From positions 1-64,000 of the forward strand of contig RQAP01000048.1 in the NCBI GenBank assembly GCA_008671135.1: a stretch of 64,000 bases of DNA. The letters are read 5' to 3'. Source of the stretch: Collinsella aerofaciens. GTDB taxonomy: Bacteria; Actinomycetota; Coriobacteriia; Coriobacteriales; Coriobacteriaceae. The notes beneath the pieces were generated by a model. The model saw only the letters and a list, made by a program, of their open reading frames with translations. It did not search any database and had not been told where the DNA came from. The translations under genes and the position numbers were made by a program. Positions 26,834 through 35,514 of this stretch are shown here, piece by piece (position 1 is the stretch's first letter; the number at the start of each line of letters is the position of its first letter).

Positions 26834-27403
26834 TTATCGAGCAACAATCACCACATGGCGATCAGGGTCAGAACCCTCAGAATGAGTATCGACGGCATCA
26901 TTGCCACGAAGTGCAATGTGAACCAGTCGACGCTCGTAGGCATTCATGGGCGGAAGCGAAACACTCTTATGAGTGCGAATGGCACGCTCGGCAGCAGACT
27001 GAGCCATGGAGGCAACCTTGTCCTGACGGCGGCTCTTGTATCCCTCGACGTCCACTACAACCGGATACCTAAAGCCAAGTTTGCGGCTCACCAGCAAAGA
27101 GAACATAACCTGAAGGGCATCAAGGGTGCGACCATGACGGCCAATGAGAACAGCAAGGTCGGGAGCCGTTACATCCAAAATCAGCTCACCTTCGTCGCCC
27201 TCATACTCATCGATAGGAGAGTTGGCGGCATCGAAGTGCGAAAGGATGGAACGCAGGATGGAAATAGCAACATCGGCAATGGTGTCGAGCTCCTCATCGG
27301 TCAGCTCTTCACCAGCCTTGTAGCGCTGTGCAATCTCGGGATAATCGCCCGCGACCTGCGGGGCAACCTCCTCAAGCATATCCTCGATGATCTCTTCAGA
27401 CAT
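26834..27403 (-). CDS. jag: RNA-binding protein Jag/KhpB
   Basis: A 189-residue KH-R3H protein. The KH domain has VLIGRHGRTLDALQ (a GxxG-type loop) and the R3H domain has the sequence around RAIRTHKSVSLPPMNAYERR. KhpB-type proteins bind mRNAs and small RNAs and affect cell division and envelope growth. The N-terminal region (residues 1-45) is acidic and the usual Jag_N domain is short or missing. The start at 27403 (MSEE) is preferred to a codon four positions earlier. Classic neighbour of yidC. Confidence 0.9.
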   Translation of the reverse strand: MSEEIIEDMLEEVAPQVAGDYPEIAQRYKAGEELTDEELDTIADVAISILRSILSHFDAANSPIDEYEGDEGELILDVTAPDLAVLIGRHGRTLDALQVMFSLLVSRKLGFRYPVVVDVEGYKSRRQDKVASMAQSAAERAIRTHKSVSLPPMNAYERRLVHIALRGNDAVDTHSEGSDPDRHVVIVAR

Positions 27404-27447
27404 AACGTACTCCAAAAGTTAGGTACCTAAATAAGATTGATATCCCA

Positions 27448-28218
27448 CTACTTCTTCTTGTGCGGGCGCGGCTTCTTCTCTCGACGAGTGACCTCAACCT
27501 GCAGCGGAGCGTTCTTAAGACGCTCCTCCTCATCGGCCTTCGCCTTGTCGATGACCTTCTGCGTCACAAAAATCTGCTGGATAACCTGCCAAGCAGACGA
27601 GACGTCGTAGTACAGCAGAACACCAACGGGAAGGCTCCAGCCCATCCAAAGCATCATGACCGTCATGACAACGGCCATCATACGCATGCTCTGAGCCTGC
27701 TGGCCGGTCTGGTTGCGCGACATATAGAGCTGCGGAATCAGGGTCAGAACGGCGAACAGGATCAGGCAAACCAGCGCAGGCAGTGCAACCATAAAGCCAT
27801 CGGCAAAGGAAGCACTCGGCGTGGTGGTCAGGTCGGGCAGGATGTTGAAGAACGAGAACGTGCCGTCGTTAAAGTACTGCGGCAGGTTGCGCAGCAATGT
27901 AAACAGGGCGAACAGGATAGGCATCTGAATCAGCAGCGGCAGACAGCCAGCCATGGGGTTGAACTTGTTCTCGCTGTAGAACTTCTGCATCTCCTCGGCC
28001 TGACGCTGGGGATCGTCGGCATAGCGCTCCTGGATCTCGAGCATCTTGGGCTGCAGCACCTGCATGCGAGCCGTCGACTTGGTCGACTTGAGCATGAGCG
28101 GCGTCAGCAGCAGACGGATGATGACCACCAGGATGATGATGGACAGGCCCCAGTCGACCGCAAAGGTCTGGATGAGCTTGAGCAGCTCGAAAAGGATGTT
28201 AACGATCCAATCCCACAT
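27448..28218 (-). CDS. yidC: Membrane protein insertase YidC/OxaA
   Basis: A 256-residue insertase of the short Gram-positive type, placing small membrane proteins in the lipid bilayer alone or with SecYEG. The five-helix core is visible, with the conserved Arg in ILVVIIRLLLTPLMLKS that lines the hydrophilic groove, the helical hairpin MQVLQPKMLEIQERYADD, and MAGCLPLLIQMPILFALF. The basic C-terminal tail (RREKKPRPHKKK) may contact the ribosome. It lacks the lipobox signal seen in Bacillus SpoIIIJ. Confidence 0.95.
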   Translation of the reverse strand: MWDWIVNILFELLKLIQTFAVDWGLSIIILVVIIRLLLTPLMLKSTKSTARMQVLQPKMLEIQERYADDPQRQAEEMQKFYSENKFNPMAGCLPLLIQMPILFALFTLLRNLPQYFNDGTFSFFNILPDLTTTPSASFADGFMVALPALVCLILFAVLTLIPQLYMSRNQTGQQAQSMRMMAVVMTVMMLWMGWSLPVGVLLYYDVSSAWQVIQQIFVTQKVIDKAKADEEERLKNAPLQVEVTRREKKPRPHKKK

Positions 28219-28247
28219 GTAAGTTTTCCTCCGATAGCGAGTGCCCG

Positions 28248-28472
28248 CTAGGGCACAGGGTCATAACCGCCGACGTGCAGGGGATTGCAACGAGCGATGC
28301 GCCTCACGGCAAGCCAGCAGCCTCTCAAAACACCGTGCTTCTCAATCGCCTGGATGGCGTATTGCGAGCACGTTGGGTAATAAATGCAGGCGTCAGGCAA
28401 TAAGGGCGAAATAACCTGTTGATATATGCGAATAGGAGCGATGGCAACACGTCGCAAAACGTGATTGCTCAT
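28248..28472 (-). CDS. yidD: Membrane protein insertion efficiency factor YidD
   Basis: A 74-residue small membrane-associated protein with the family motif CIYYPTCSQYAIQAIEKHGVLRG and closing CNPLHVGGYDPV. YidD helps the YidC pathway. Its ATG overlaps the rnpA stop by four bases (ATGA), so translation is coupled. Confidence 0.95.
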   Translation of the reverse strand: MSNHVLRRVAIAPIRIYQQVISPLLPDACIYYPTCSQYAIQAIEKHGVLRGCWLAVRRIARCNPLHVGGYDPVP

Positions 28473-28807
28473 CGCTCCTCCCCGGCAACGCCGGCGCGCT
28501 TCATAAGCGAACGCAACGCCTTGTCCATCTCCTGCGGCGAGGAAACCCTCGTCTTGGGAGTTGCAAACAAGATGATGTCATAACCCGCAACGGGAAATCC
28601 GCAGCTGCGGGCGGCCTCGCGCATCACACGCTTAGATCGGTTGCGCACGACGGCACAACCGAGTCGCTTAGCACCAACGAAGGCGACCCTTCCGGAGTCG
28701 CCTTCGCCAACCGATTCACATATGGTCATTCGAATCAGAGGGTGATTGAAACGACGCCCCTGACTGAACACATGCTCGAAATCTTGCCGAGACTTAATAG
28801 TCTTCAT
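28469..28807 (-). CDS. rnpA: Ribonuclease P protein component
   Basis: The 112-residue protein subunit assists the RNase P RNA in trimming tRNA 5' ends. The RNR signature reads AVVRNRSKRVMREAAR, preceded by FVGAKRLG. It lies between rpmH and yidD in the conserved order and overlaps yidD. The RNA partner gene is not in the window. Confidence 0.95.
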   Translation of the reverse strand: MKTIKSRQDFEHVFSQGRRFNHPLIRMTICESVGEGDSGRVAFVGAKRLGCAVVRNRSKRVMREAARSCGFPVAGYDIILFATPKTRVSSPQEMDKALRSLMKRAGVAGEER

Positions 28808-28827
28808 GCGAGATGTGTGTATCGCTG

Positions 28828-28962
28828 CTAGACAGTGAGACGCTTGCGGCCCTTGGCGCGACGACGGGCGAGCACGGCACGACCACCCTTAGTGGCCATA
28901 CGGGCACGGAAGCCATGGGTCTTGGCACGCTTACGCTTATTAGGCTGATACGTACGCTTCAT
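28828..28962 (-). CDS. rpmH: Large ribosomal subunit protein bL34
   Basis: A 44-residue highly basic protein, MKRTYQPNKRKRAKTHGF..., of exactly the expected length. The start at 28962 follows GGAGGAAC. An upstream in-frame extension of 20 codons is not family-like. It is the first gene of the leftward operon and faces the origin. Confidence 0.97.
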   Translation of the reverse strand: MKRTYQPNKRKRAKTHGFRARMATKGGRAVLARRRAKGRKRLTV

Positions 28963-29307
28963 CTTAAGTTCCTCCTGCTGCATTTCGAGTGTCCGCGGGG
29001 ACGCGGACGCAGATATAGACACGTGAGCTTGAAGATTGTAGGGAAATCAATGTTCAAATGTCAAGAAATCAAAGGTAAAAGGTTGCGCAGTTCACACGGT
29101 TCCCCCATAAGCACAACCGAAATTTGCGCCTCATGGCAACCTTTCACGATATTTCATCGAGTTTTCAACAGGTCATGTTGGCAATGTTGAGAACTTTTCG
29201 CCCGTTTTCCAGAGTTTTCAACAAGTTTTGAAAAGTTGTCGAAAGATGAGAAACGTTGCACGGTGAGCTACTATTTGTTCGAAACCTTTTGAAAGATTGC
29301 GAGCGGC
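28963..29307. other. rpmH / GHKL-gene intergenic region with DnaA-box-like sites
   Basis: This 345-base divergent region holds the rpmH promoter at its left end. At the right end lie two exact TTTTCAACA nonamers (29162-29170 and 29215-29223, plus strand) and one TTCTCAACA variant (29185-29193, minus strand). These differ from the usual TTATCCACA box. Together with sites past dnaA they make this a likely part of oriC. Confidence 0.6.
29035..29064 (-). promoter_or_regulatory. Promoter of the rpmH-rnpA-yidD-yidC-jag operon
   Basis: On the minus strand a perfect -35 TTGACA (29059-29064) and a near-perfect -10 TACAAT (29035-29040) are separated by 18 bases. A leader of about 65 bases follows, with a GC-rich hairpin (CCGCGTCCCCGCGG) before the rpmH ribosome binding site. 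Confidence 0.85.
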
Positions 29308-30660
29308 ATGTCTGACGACTTTTACACCATGGTCGATTCCGGAGACCCGGCACCCGACAACGAGCACATCACCGGCGTGCGCGAAGAGCGTGCGGAAGGC
29401 GAGCAGACGACCACGCAGGCGCCAAAAGCCATGTACGCCGCGCGCATCGCCGTCTATGACGACATGCTGTCGACACCGCGGGTGATCGTCATTGATCCGC
29501 AAGATGTCCGCACGTATTTGGAAGAGACGACCAACACCGTCTACCAGTGCATGAAAGAACAAGGTGGCCATATCTCGCTCATGGTCATCCGCGAGATTGT
29601 CGAAAACTTTATCCACGCACACTTTGCCGAGCCCATCATCTCGATTCTGGACGGCGGAGACACCATCCGCTTTGCTGACCAAGGACCCGGCATCGACGAC
29701 AAGGAACGTGCTTTCGACTTTGGCGTTACCAGCGCAAACAGCAAGATGAAGCGCTATATCCGTGGAACCGGAGCAGGGTTTCCCATGGTGCAGGAGTATT
29801 TGGAAAACGCCGGCGGTGCCGTATCCATCGAGGACAACATGGGCAACGGCACCGTGGTTACGGTAAGCCTGGACCCTAAACGCGTGCAGGAAATCGAGCG
29901 CGCCGGCGGACGCGGTGCTTCCGTGCGGCCCGAGACGGAGCAGCCCACATATCCCCTGCCGGGAGCTTTTGCGCAGCAGCCCATGGCAACGCAGCAGATG
30001 CAGCCCCCCGTGGGGCAGATGCAGCATCCCGGAATGCTTCCTACACAAGAGCCCCAGGCGGCATCGATGTCGATGCCGCCAAACATGCCAGAGACCGTGC
30101 CGCTGGCGGATCAGGATGCAGCAGCAATGCAGCAGGCGACGGGGGCACCGGGTGGCCAGCAAATGGGCTATCAGCCGTACCAACAGGGATATCCATATCA
30201 GCAGATGCCGCCACTGGGGTATGGCCAGCAGTTCCCGCAGCAGTACCAGCAGGGATATCAGCAGCCGTACCAGCAGATGCCGCAGCAGCAGTACAGCCCT
30301 TGGGCCCAGCAGATGCCTCCGCAGCCTTACCAACAGTGGCCTCAAAGTTTTCAACAGCAAATGCCACCGATGCAGAGTTCTCAACAACCAGCAGCTCAAA
30401 TGATGTATCCTAATGCAGCAAATCAGTATGCGCAGCCACAACCGGACGTGTTCGTAAGCGACCGCGGCAACGCCGCGCTGGGCTATCTGGCGCAAAATCA
30501 AGCGTGCGGTGCAACCGATCTGGCGAGGGCGTTTGGAAACTCGGCCCCCACTTGGTCACGCACGCTCAATGACTTGGCGCAGGCCGGCTTGGTCATCAAG
30601 CATGGCCAGAAATACCATCTGACCGAACTCGGCGCCGCTCGCGTGCGAGCTCAGAGCTAA
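29308..30660 (+). CDS. GHKL ATPase / winged-helix protein at the origin
   Basis: A 450-residue protein of unknown role directly before dnaA. Residues about 85-200 form a GHKL (Bergerat) ATP-binding fold: N-box EIVENFIHA, G1 DQGPGI and G2 GTGAGFPMV. There is no His-phosphorylation domain, no receiver and no transducer domain, so it is neither an ordinary histidine kinase nor a gyrase subunit. Residues about 225-375 are a Gln/Pro/Met/Tyr-rich low-complexity linker with many YQQ and QQMP units. The last 70 residues (GYLAQNQACGATDLARAF, WSRTLNDLAQAGLVIKHGQKYHL) look like a winged helix. It ends 15 bases before dnaA and is probably co-transcribed. A role in controlling initiation or nucleoid state is an inference from position only. 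Confidence 0.8.
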   Translation: MSDDFYTMVDSGDPAPDNEHITGVREERAEGEQTTTQAPKAMYAARIAVYDDMLSTPRVIVIDPQDVRTYLEETTNTVYQCMKEQGGHISLMVIREIVENFIHAHFAEPIISILDGGDTIRFADQGPGIDDKERAFDFGVTSANSKMKRYIRGTGAGFPMVQEYLENAGGAVSIEDNMGNGTVVTVSLDPKRVQEIERAGGRGASVRPETEQPTYPLPGAFAQQPMATQQMQPPVGQMQHPGMLPTQEPQAASMSMPPNMPETVPLADQDAAAMQQATGAPGGQQMGYQPYQQGYPYQQMPPLGYGQQFPQQYQQGYQQPYQQMPQQQYSPWAQQMPPQPYQQWPQSFQQQMPPMQSSQQPAAQMMYPNAANQYAQPQPDVFVSDRGNAALGYLAQNQACGATDLARAFGNSAPTWSRTLNDLAQAGLVIKHGQKYHLTELGAARVRAQS

Positions 30661-30675
30661 AGAACGGGAGAGACA

Positions 30676-32400
30676 GTGGACGAGGAAGCAAGCATCATCC
30701 TGGGGGATGCCATCGCCTTTTGTCAGCGCGACGGCCAAGATGCACGCCTCATCAACATGCTGGGGCAATCGCGCGCCATAAGCCTGACCGAAGATACGCT
30801 CACGATCGAGGCCCCCTCGCGCTTTGCCATCGCGCAGCTCAAAAAGCATCAGCCGACTATTGAGGCCTATCTAGAAGAAATCGCCTTTGCGCCGATTGCG
30901 CTCGACATCGTGGCACCGCAAGGCGCCGCGACGGAATCCGCTGCCGCGACGGCGCCCGCCACGGCTCCCGCTGCTTCCCCGGCGGTGCCGGCCTCCGCAG
31001 GCGACGTGCCGACAATCGAGCACCAGCACAGCGATGTTTCCCGTGAAACCATGGCGCCGTTGCCGACCGCGGTAGCGACGTCAACGAACGCACCCGTCAC
31101 GCACATGCCCATCGCTCACGACGCAGCGGCGGGCGCGGATTCGGGCATTGCAATCAAGAACACGCTCTCGGCCGACGATTTTCGTCGCATGATGAACCAG
31201 ATGAAGGGCGGAGCGCCGACTAAATCCACGCAAGCTGCGACCCCCGCTTCGCCCATGCCAGCACCGACCGTGCCTGCCGAGCAGAATACGGATGGAGCCC
31301 CGCTCGCCGCGAACTCAAAATTTACCTTTGAGAACTTTGTCTACGGCCCCGAGAACAGCCATGCCTATCGCTCGGCACTCAAGTTTGCCGCCCTCGCGGA
31401 CGAGCGCGGCACATGCACATCACTGTTTATCTACGGCAAATCGGGCCTGGGCAAGACGCACCTGCTGCTTGCCATCAAAAACGAGCTCGCCGAGAAGTCG
31501 CCCGAGATCAAGGTCAAGTATGCCAACTCCCAGGCATATCTGGACGACCTGATGACCGAGTTCGACCGCCAAAAGAAGAGCAACGCCCCCATCATGCAGG
31601 CGTACCACGGCGTGGACGTGCTCATCATCGATGACATCCAAAACATCATCGGCAAGCGCGCGAGCGTGGACTACTTTTTCCAGCTCATGGACGAGTTCAT
31701 CCGCAACAACAAGAAGGTCGTCATCGCGGCAGACCGCGCCCCCAAGGACCTGAGCATGGACGAGCGCCTGACCAGCCGCTTCAACGCCGGCATGCTCTGC
31801 CTGGTCGCAGAGCCCAGCTACGAGATGAAATACAAGATCTTGCAGCGCTATTACGAGAACACCATCGTCGCCGCTCCCGAGGCAGGCGACGACTCACTGT
31901 TGGCGGCCTACGGGGGCGACGGCGGGCACCTGACCGATGAGCACTTTAAGCACATGGCAGAGGTGTCGGGCACCAACATCCGCGAACTCGAGAGCTTCTG
32001 CGAGCGCTGCGCCGGCGAGGCGGGCGACCGCGAGCGCGAGGGCGGGGAGCTCACCTTTGACGATATCGACGCCATCGCCAGCCAGTACTTCGACACATCG
32101 GCCAAAAAGATCAACGTGCAAACGGTTCAGTCCGTCATCGAAGAGCAGTACGGCGTGACGCACGAGGAGCTCATCGGCCCGCGTCGCAACGCCAATATCG
32201 CCAAAGCACGCCATATCGCTATCTACCTGGCCATCGAAATGTGCGAGATGACGACCACGGCGGTAGGCGCCGAATTTGGCAACCGCAACCACTCGACCGT
32301 CAGCACGAGTTACAAAAAGGTCCAGAAGATGATCCAGGAAGACCGCACCGTCACCGAAGACCTCAAGTCGCTGCGCGATAAAATTACACTACGCTCGTAG
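30676..32400 (+). CDS. dnaA: Chromosomal replication initiator protein DnaA
   Basis: DnaA opens oriC and loads DnaB. This 574-residue form has domain I (about 1-85) and a long Ala/Pro-rich domain II of roughly 130 residues. The AAA+ core begins at FTFENFVYGPENSHAY, with Walker A GKSGLGKTH, Walker B LIIDDIQ and sensor RLTSRFNAG. The C-terminal DNA-binding domain reads GNRNHSTVSTSYKKV (about 535-549), where most DnaA proteins have GGRDHSTV. The Asp-to-Asn change lies in the DNA-contact signature. The GTG start at 30676 follows GGGAGAG. A parS-like sequence lies inside the gene at 31035. Confidence 0.96.
   Translation: MDEEASIILGDAIAFCQRDGQDARLINMLGQSRAISLTEDTLTIEAPSRFAIAQLKKHQPTIEAYLEEIAFAPIALDIVAPQGAATESAAATAPATAPAASPAVPASAGDVPTIEHQHSDVSRETMAPLPTAVATSTNAPVTHMPIAHDAAAGADSGIAIKNTLSADDFRRMMNQMKGGAPTKSTQAATPASPMPAPTVPAEQNTDGAPLAANSKFTFENFVYGPENSHAYRSALKFAALADERGTCTSLFIYGKSGLGKTHLLLAIKNELAEKSPEIKVKYANSQAYLDDLMTEFDRQKKSNAPIMQAYHGVDVLIIDDIQNIIGKRASVDYFFQLMDEFIRNNKKVVIAADRAPKDLSMDERLTSRFNAGMLCLVAEPSYEMKYKILQRYYENTIVAAPEAGDDSLLAAYGGDGGHLTDEHFKHMAEVSGTNIRELESFCERCAGEAGDREREGGELTFDDIDAIASQYFDTSAKKINVQTVQSVIEEQYGVTHEELIGPRRNANIAKARHIAIYLAIEMCEMTTTAVGAEFGNRNHSTVSTSYKKVQKMIQEDRTVTEDLKSLRDKITLRS
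31035..31050. promoter_or_regulatory. parS-like site inside dnaA (two mismatches)
   Basis: TGTTTCCCGTGAAACC differs from parS at two positions and lies in the low-complexity domain II coding region, where the sequence is little constrained by protein function. It may be a minor ParB site. Confidence 0.45.
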
Positions 32401-32638
32401 GGAAATAGAGACACCTGTTGAAAACTTGTCGAAACCACGGGCATAAGGTGTCTAAAACCCAATCCGCGGTGATGAAAAGTTTTGCGCAGGTTTTGAACGT
32501 GGAAAACCACCCCTGTTGCACACAGGTTGCTGTCGATTCTCTTTCTGGGTCTGACCTGCGTCTTTGTGAGTAATCAACAGTTTCGTCAGTGCTATTACTA
32601 TTATTAAGATATTTATATCTATAGAAAGGTATTAAAAG
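32401..32638. other. dnaA-dnaN intergenic region, probable oriC core
   Basis: This spacer holds an inverted exact box TGTTGAAAA at 32416-32424 and weaker relatives (CGTGGAAAA at 32498-32506 and ATCAACAG near 32573). At 32591-32639 a strongly AT-rich tract (tattactattattaag...) contrasts with the GC-rich surroundings and suits a DNA unwinding element. The dnaN ribosome binding site AAAGG lies in its right end. Confidence 0.7.
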
Positions 32639-33742
32639 ATGAAGTTCACCGTCAGCCAGAGCTCGCTTACACAAGCCATCGGCGTCGTTATGAAGGGTGT
32701 CGCTTCGGCATCCACCCTTCCCATCCTGTCGGGCGTGCTCGTCAAGGCGCAAGACGGCATCTTGGAATTCCAGACCTCTAACTACACCATCTCGATCCGT
32801 CATCGCATCGCGGCGCATGTCGAAGAAGAGGGCGAGATGGTTATCCCCTGTAAGATGCTCTCCAATATCACCAAGACTCTCCCCGATGCCCCGGTCACCT
32901 TTGAGCTGTCCGAGCGCCAGGTGCTGATCAGTTGCGAGAAGAGCTCGTTCCGCCTGAACACGCTCGATGCCAATGACTTCCCTGAGTTTCCGGCCTATGC
33001 CATCGAGAGTGCCGTGGAGCTGCCGACCGATATCTTGTCCGAGATGGTCGGCCGCGTGTGGCGCGTCACCTCGACCGACAAGGCTCGCCCCATCCTGGGC
33101 GGCGTGCACATGAAGGTCGAGAACAACACCGTGCGCCTGGTGGCGACCGATTCCTTCCGCTTGGCCGTGTGCGATACGCAGGTCGAGACCTCGACCCTCG
33201 AGGGCTCCTTTGAGCTCAACGTTCCGGCTGACGCCTTTAACGACGCACTGAACATCATGGCCAGCCAGGCGACCATCATGATCGGGGCTACCGACACCCA
33301 GGTCGTCTTTGAGGCCGGCAACACCACCTACGTGTCGCGTCGTATCGAGGGCGTGTACCCCAACTACAAGCAGCTCATCCCCGATTCGTGCGTGACGAGC
33401 GTCAAGATTGACGTCGCCGCCTTTAACGCCGCCCTCAAGCGCGTGGCCGTTATCGCGAGCGCCAACCCCGCCGTCAAGTTCGAGATCGATGTCGAGAACG
33501 GGCAGATGGGCCTGTCCTCCATTTCCAATGACCAGGACCTTGCGCAGGAGACGATCGATGTCGAGGCCGAGGGCGAGTCGGGCACCATCGCCTTCAACTA
33601 CCACTACATCTTCGGCTGCCTCAATGCCCTGTCCAAGGAGAAGGAGATCACGCTGGAGCTCAAGAGCTACTCGCAGGCGGGCATCTTCAAGTCCTACGAC
33701 AAGATCAACTACCTGTACCTGGTTATGCCGGTCCGCATCTAG
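32639..33742 (+). CDS. dnaN: DNA polymerase III beta subunit (sliding clamp)
   Basis: The 367-residue clamp encircles DNA and tethers polymerase III. The start MKFTVSQSSLTQAI and the ending YLVMPVRI are typical. The three-domain repeat is apparent, with SDFRLAVC-like text (TDSFRLAVCDTQVE) and the YVSRRIEGVYPNYKQLIP block. It lies in standard order between dnaA and recF. Confidence 0.97.
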   Translation: MKFTVSQSSLTQAIGVVMKGVASASTLPILSGVLVKAQDGILEFQTSNYTISIRHRIAAHVEEEGEMVIPCKMLSNITKTLPDAPVTFELSERQVLISCEKSSFRLNTLDANDFPEFPAYAIESAVELPTDILSEMVGRVWRVTSTDKARPILGGVHMKVENNTVRLVATDSFRLAVCDTQVETSTLEGSFELNVPADAFNDALNIMASQATIMIGATDTQVVFEAGNTTYVSRRIEGVYPNYKQLIPDSCVTSVKIDVAAFNAALKRVAVIASANPAVKFEIDVENGQMGLSSISNDQDLAQETIDVEAEGESGTIAFNYHYIFGCLNALSKEKEITLELKSYSQAGIFKSYDKINYLYLVMPVRI

Positions 33743-33752
33743 CAACCGCCCT

Positions 33753-34859
33753 ATGACCATGTTCGCCCGCGATCTTTCCGTCGCGCACTACCGCAGCTTC
33801 GATAGTTATCGCCTTGCCCTGGACGAGGGCGTGACGATACTTGCGGGACCCAACGCGGCGGGAAAGACCAATCTCATAGAGGCGCTGCAGCTGCTGACGA
33901 GCGGCGCCTCGTTTAGGCATCCGACCGCAGCCGAGCTCGTCCATGATGGCGTGGGCTCGTGCAAGGTCGAGCTGAGGCTCGAGGGCGACGGCCGCGTGCT
34001 TGATATGGGATTGAGCGTGGAGGACGGTAAGCGCTCGTTTAGCCGCAACGGCAAGAGGTGCTCTGCCGCCGGTGTGCGCGGGGCTCTGCCGAGCGTGCTG
34101 TTTTGCCCCGACCATCTGGACATGGTTAAGCGAGGCGCCAGTGTGCGCCGCGCCGCCCTCGATGACTTTGGCATGCAGCTGAGCGCACGTTATGCCGATC
34201 TTGCGAGCACCTATGGACGCTGCGTGACCCAGCGTAACGCCCTGCTCAAGGAGACCTGGTGCTGTCGCGAGATGCTCGGCGCGTGGAACGATTCGATTGC
34301 CCGCGCGGGCTCGGCCCTGCTTGTGCACCGGTTGGCCCTGCTCGACCGGCTGGCGGGCCATGTGCACACTGCCTACGGGCAAGTGGCATCCGGTGAGGCT
34401 GCCAACGTGACCTATACGTCCACGCTGGGGGATTTGCCCCAGGTCGATGATCGCGAAGAGCTGAAGGGCTGGGCGTACGAGCGCATGCTGGCTGCCCTTG
34501 ATGAGCACGCCGACGAGGAAATTCGCCGCGGCGTGACGTTGGTGGGACCGCATCGCGATGAGATTGAGTTTACCGTGGCGGGTCGCTCCGCCCGTTCATT
34601 TGCCAGCCAAGGTCAGCAGCGAACGTTGGTTCTGGCCTGGAAGGTGGCGGAGGTGGCCGTGGCTCGCGATGTCCTGGGCACCGCCCCGTTGCTGCTTTTG
34701 GACGACGTGATGAGCGAACTCGACGGCGAACGCCGCGGTGCTTTTCTGCGGCTGATCGGCGATGATATCCAGACGGTCATAACCACGACCAACCTGGGGT
34801 ATTTTACCGATGACCTGCTTGATCGAGCCAAGGTGGTGAGCATGGGTGAGACGTGCTAA
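33753..34859 (+). CDS. recF: DNA replication and repair protein RecF
   Basis: RecF is an SMC-like ATPase that helps load RecA at gaps. The 368-residue protein has Walker A GPNAAGKTN, the signature FASQGQQRTLVLAWK and Walker B LLLLDDVMSELD. The start was placed at ATG 33753; a second ATG two codons later is equally possible, and no clear ribosome binding site separates them. The frame is open much further upstream inside dnaN, but that is a shadow. It overlaps the next gene by 14 bases. Confidence 0.95.
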   Translation: MTMFARDLSVAHYRSFDSYRLALDEGVTILAGPNAAGKTNLIEALQLLTSGASFRHPTAAELVHDGVGSCKVELRLEGDGRVLDMGLSVEDGKRSFSRNGKRCSAAGVRGALPSVLFCPDHLDMVKRGASVRRAALDDFGMQLSARYADLASTYGRCVTQRNALLKETWCCREMLGAWNDSIARAGSALLVHRLALLDRLAGHVHTAYGQVASGEAANVTYTSTLGDLPQVDDREELKGWAYERMLAALDEHADEEIRRGVTLVGPHRDEIEFTVAGRSARSFASQGQQRTLVLAWKVAEVAVARDVLGTAPLLLLDDVMSELDGERRGAFLRLIGDDIQTVITTTNLGYFTDDLLDRAKVVSMGETC

Positions 34860-35409
34860 TTACGAGCGCGAGAGCGAAACGGTTGCCTTCAGTGGATTTT
34901 TGAACGCAGAGCGTCAGCGCATCCTGGCGGCCGCGACACCTGAGCGCCGCGCGCAGATGGAGGCTGCCGAGGAGTCGCGCGCGGTCTATCGCGCGTGGAA
35001 CGCGGTGTGCTCGGGCACGCGCGAGGGGCGGCATGTGACGGGCTTGCGCTACCTGCCCGAGTCCAATGAGCTGCTGGTATATCTCGATTCGCCCTCGTGG
35101 ACGCAGGAAATGACGCTGTTGCGCGAGATCATCCGCGCGCGCATGGAGCGCGCCGGTGCGCATGTGGACGGCCTGGTGTTCAAAACCACCGCGCCGGGTC
35201 ACACGCCGCCCGCCGCCAAGCAGCGCCTGCGCCCGGCGACGACCGAGCGCCCGCCGGCCCCGCACGCCGACCTAAGTGAGGCCGAGCGCACCGAGATTGA
35301 GCGCCAAGTGGCGCCCATCGAAGACCAAAAACTGCGCGAGGCCCTCGAGAATGCCATGAGAGCCAGTGCCGAGTGGGCCAAGGGCGTAGAAAGCAAAAAA
35401 GAGCCTTAA
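34846..35409 (+). CDS. DUF721 / DciA-like protein
   Basis: The 187-residue protein has a central DUF721 (DciA) domain: WNAVCSGTREGRHVTGLRYLPESNELLVYLDSPSWTQEMTLLREIIRARM. DciA acts as a DnaB helicase-loading factor in many bacteria lacking DnaC. DnaB itself is at 56.6 kb. The extended Pro/Ala-rich tail (about 120-187) is poorly conserved-looking. It starts with GTG inside the end of recF. A strong terminator follows, so gyrB has its own transcript. Confidence 0.8.
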   Translation: MRRANYERESETVAFSGFLNAERQRILAAATPERRAQMEAAEESRAVYRAWNAVCSGTREGRHVTGLRYLPESNELLVYLDSPSWTQEMTLLREIIRARMERAGAHVDGLVFKTTAPGHTPPAAKQRLRPATTERPPAPHADLSEAERTEIERQVAPIEDQKLREALENAMRASAEWAKGVESKKEP

Positions 35410-35436
35410 ATCGCATCTGGTGGCCTTGTAGAGCCA

Positions 35437-35465
35437 AATACCCTCGTTCCCGAGGGTATTTTTTT
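35437..35465 (+). terminator. Terminator after the dciA-like gene
   Basis: AATACCCTCG pairs with CGAGGGTATT, followed by a run of T residues. It ends 50 bases before gyrB. Confidence 0.9.
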
Positions 35466-35514
35466 ACGATAAACTAGTAAGGCTGTACACATTTTCTTGA
35501 CTGAAGGAGGACGT

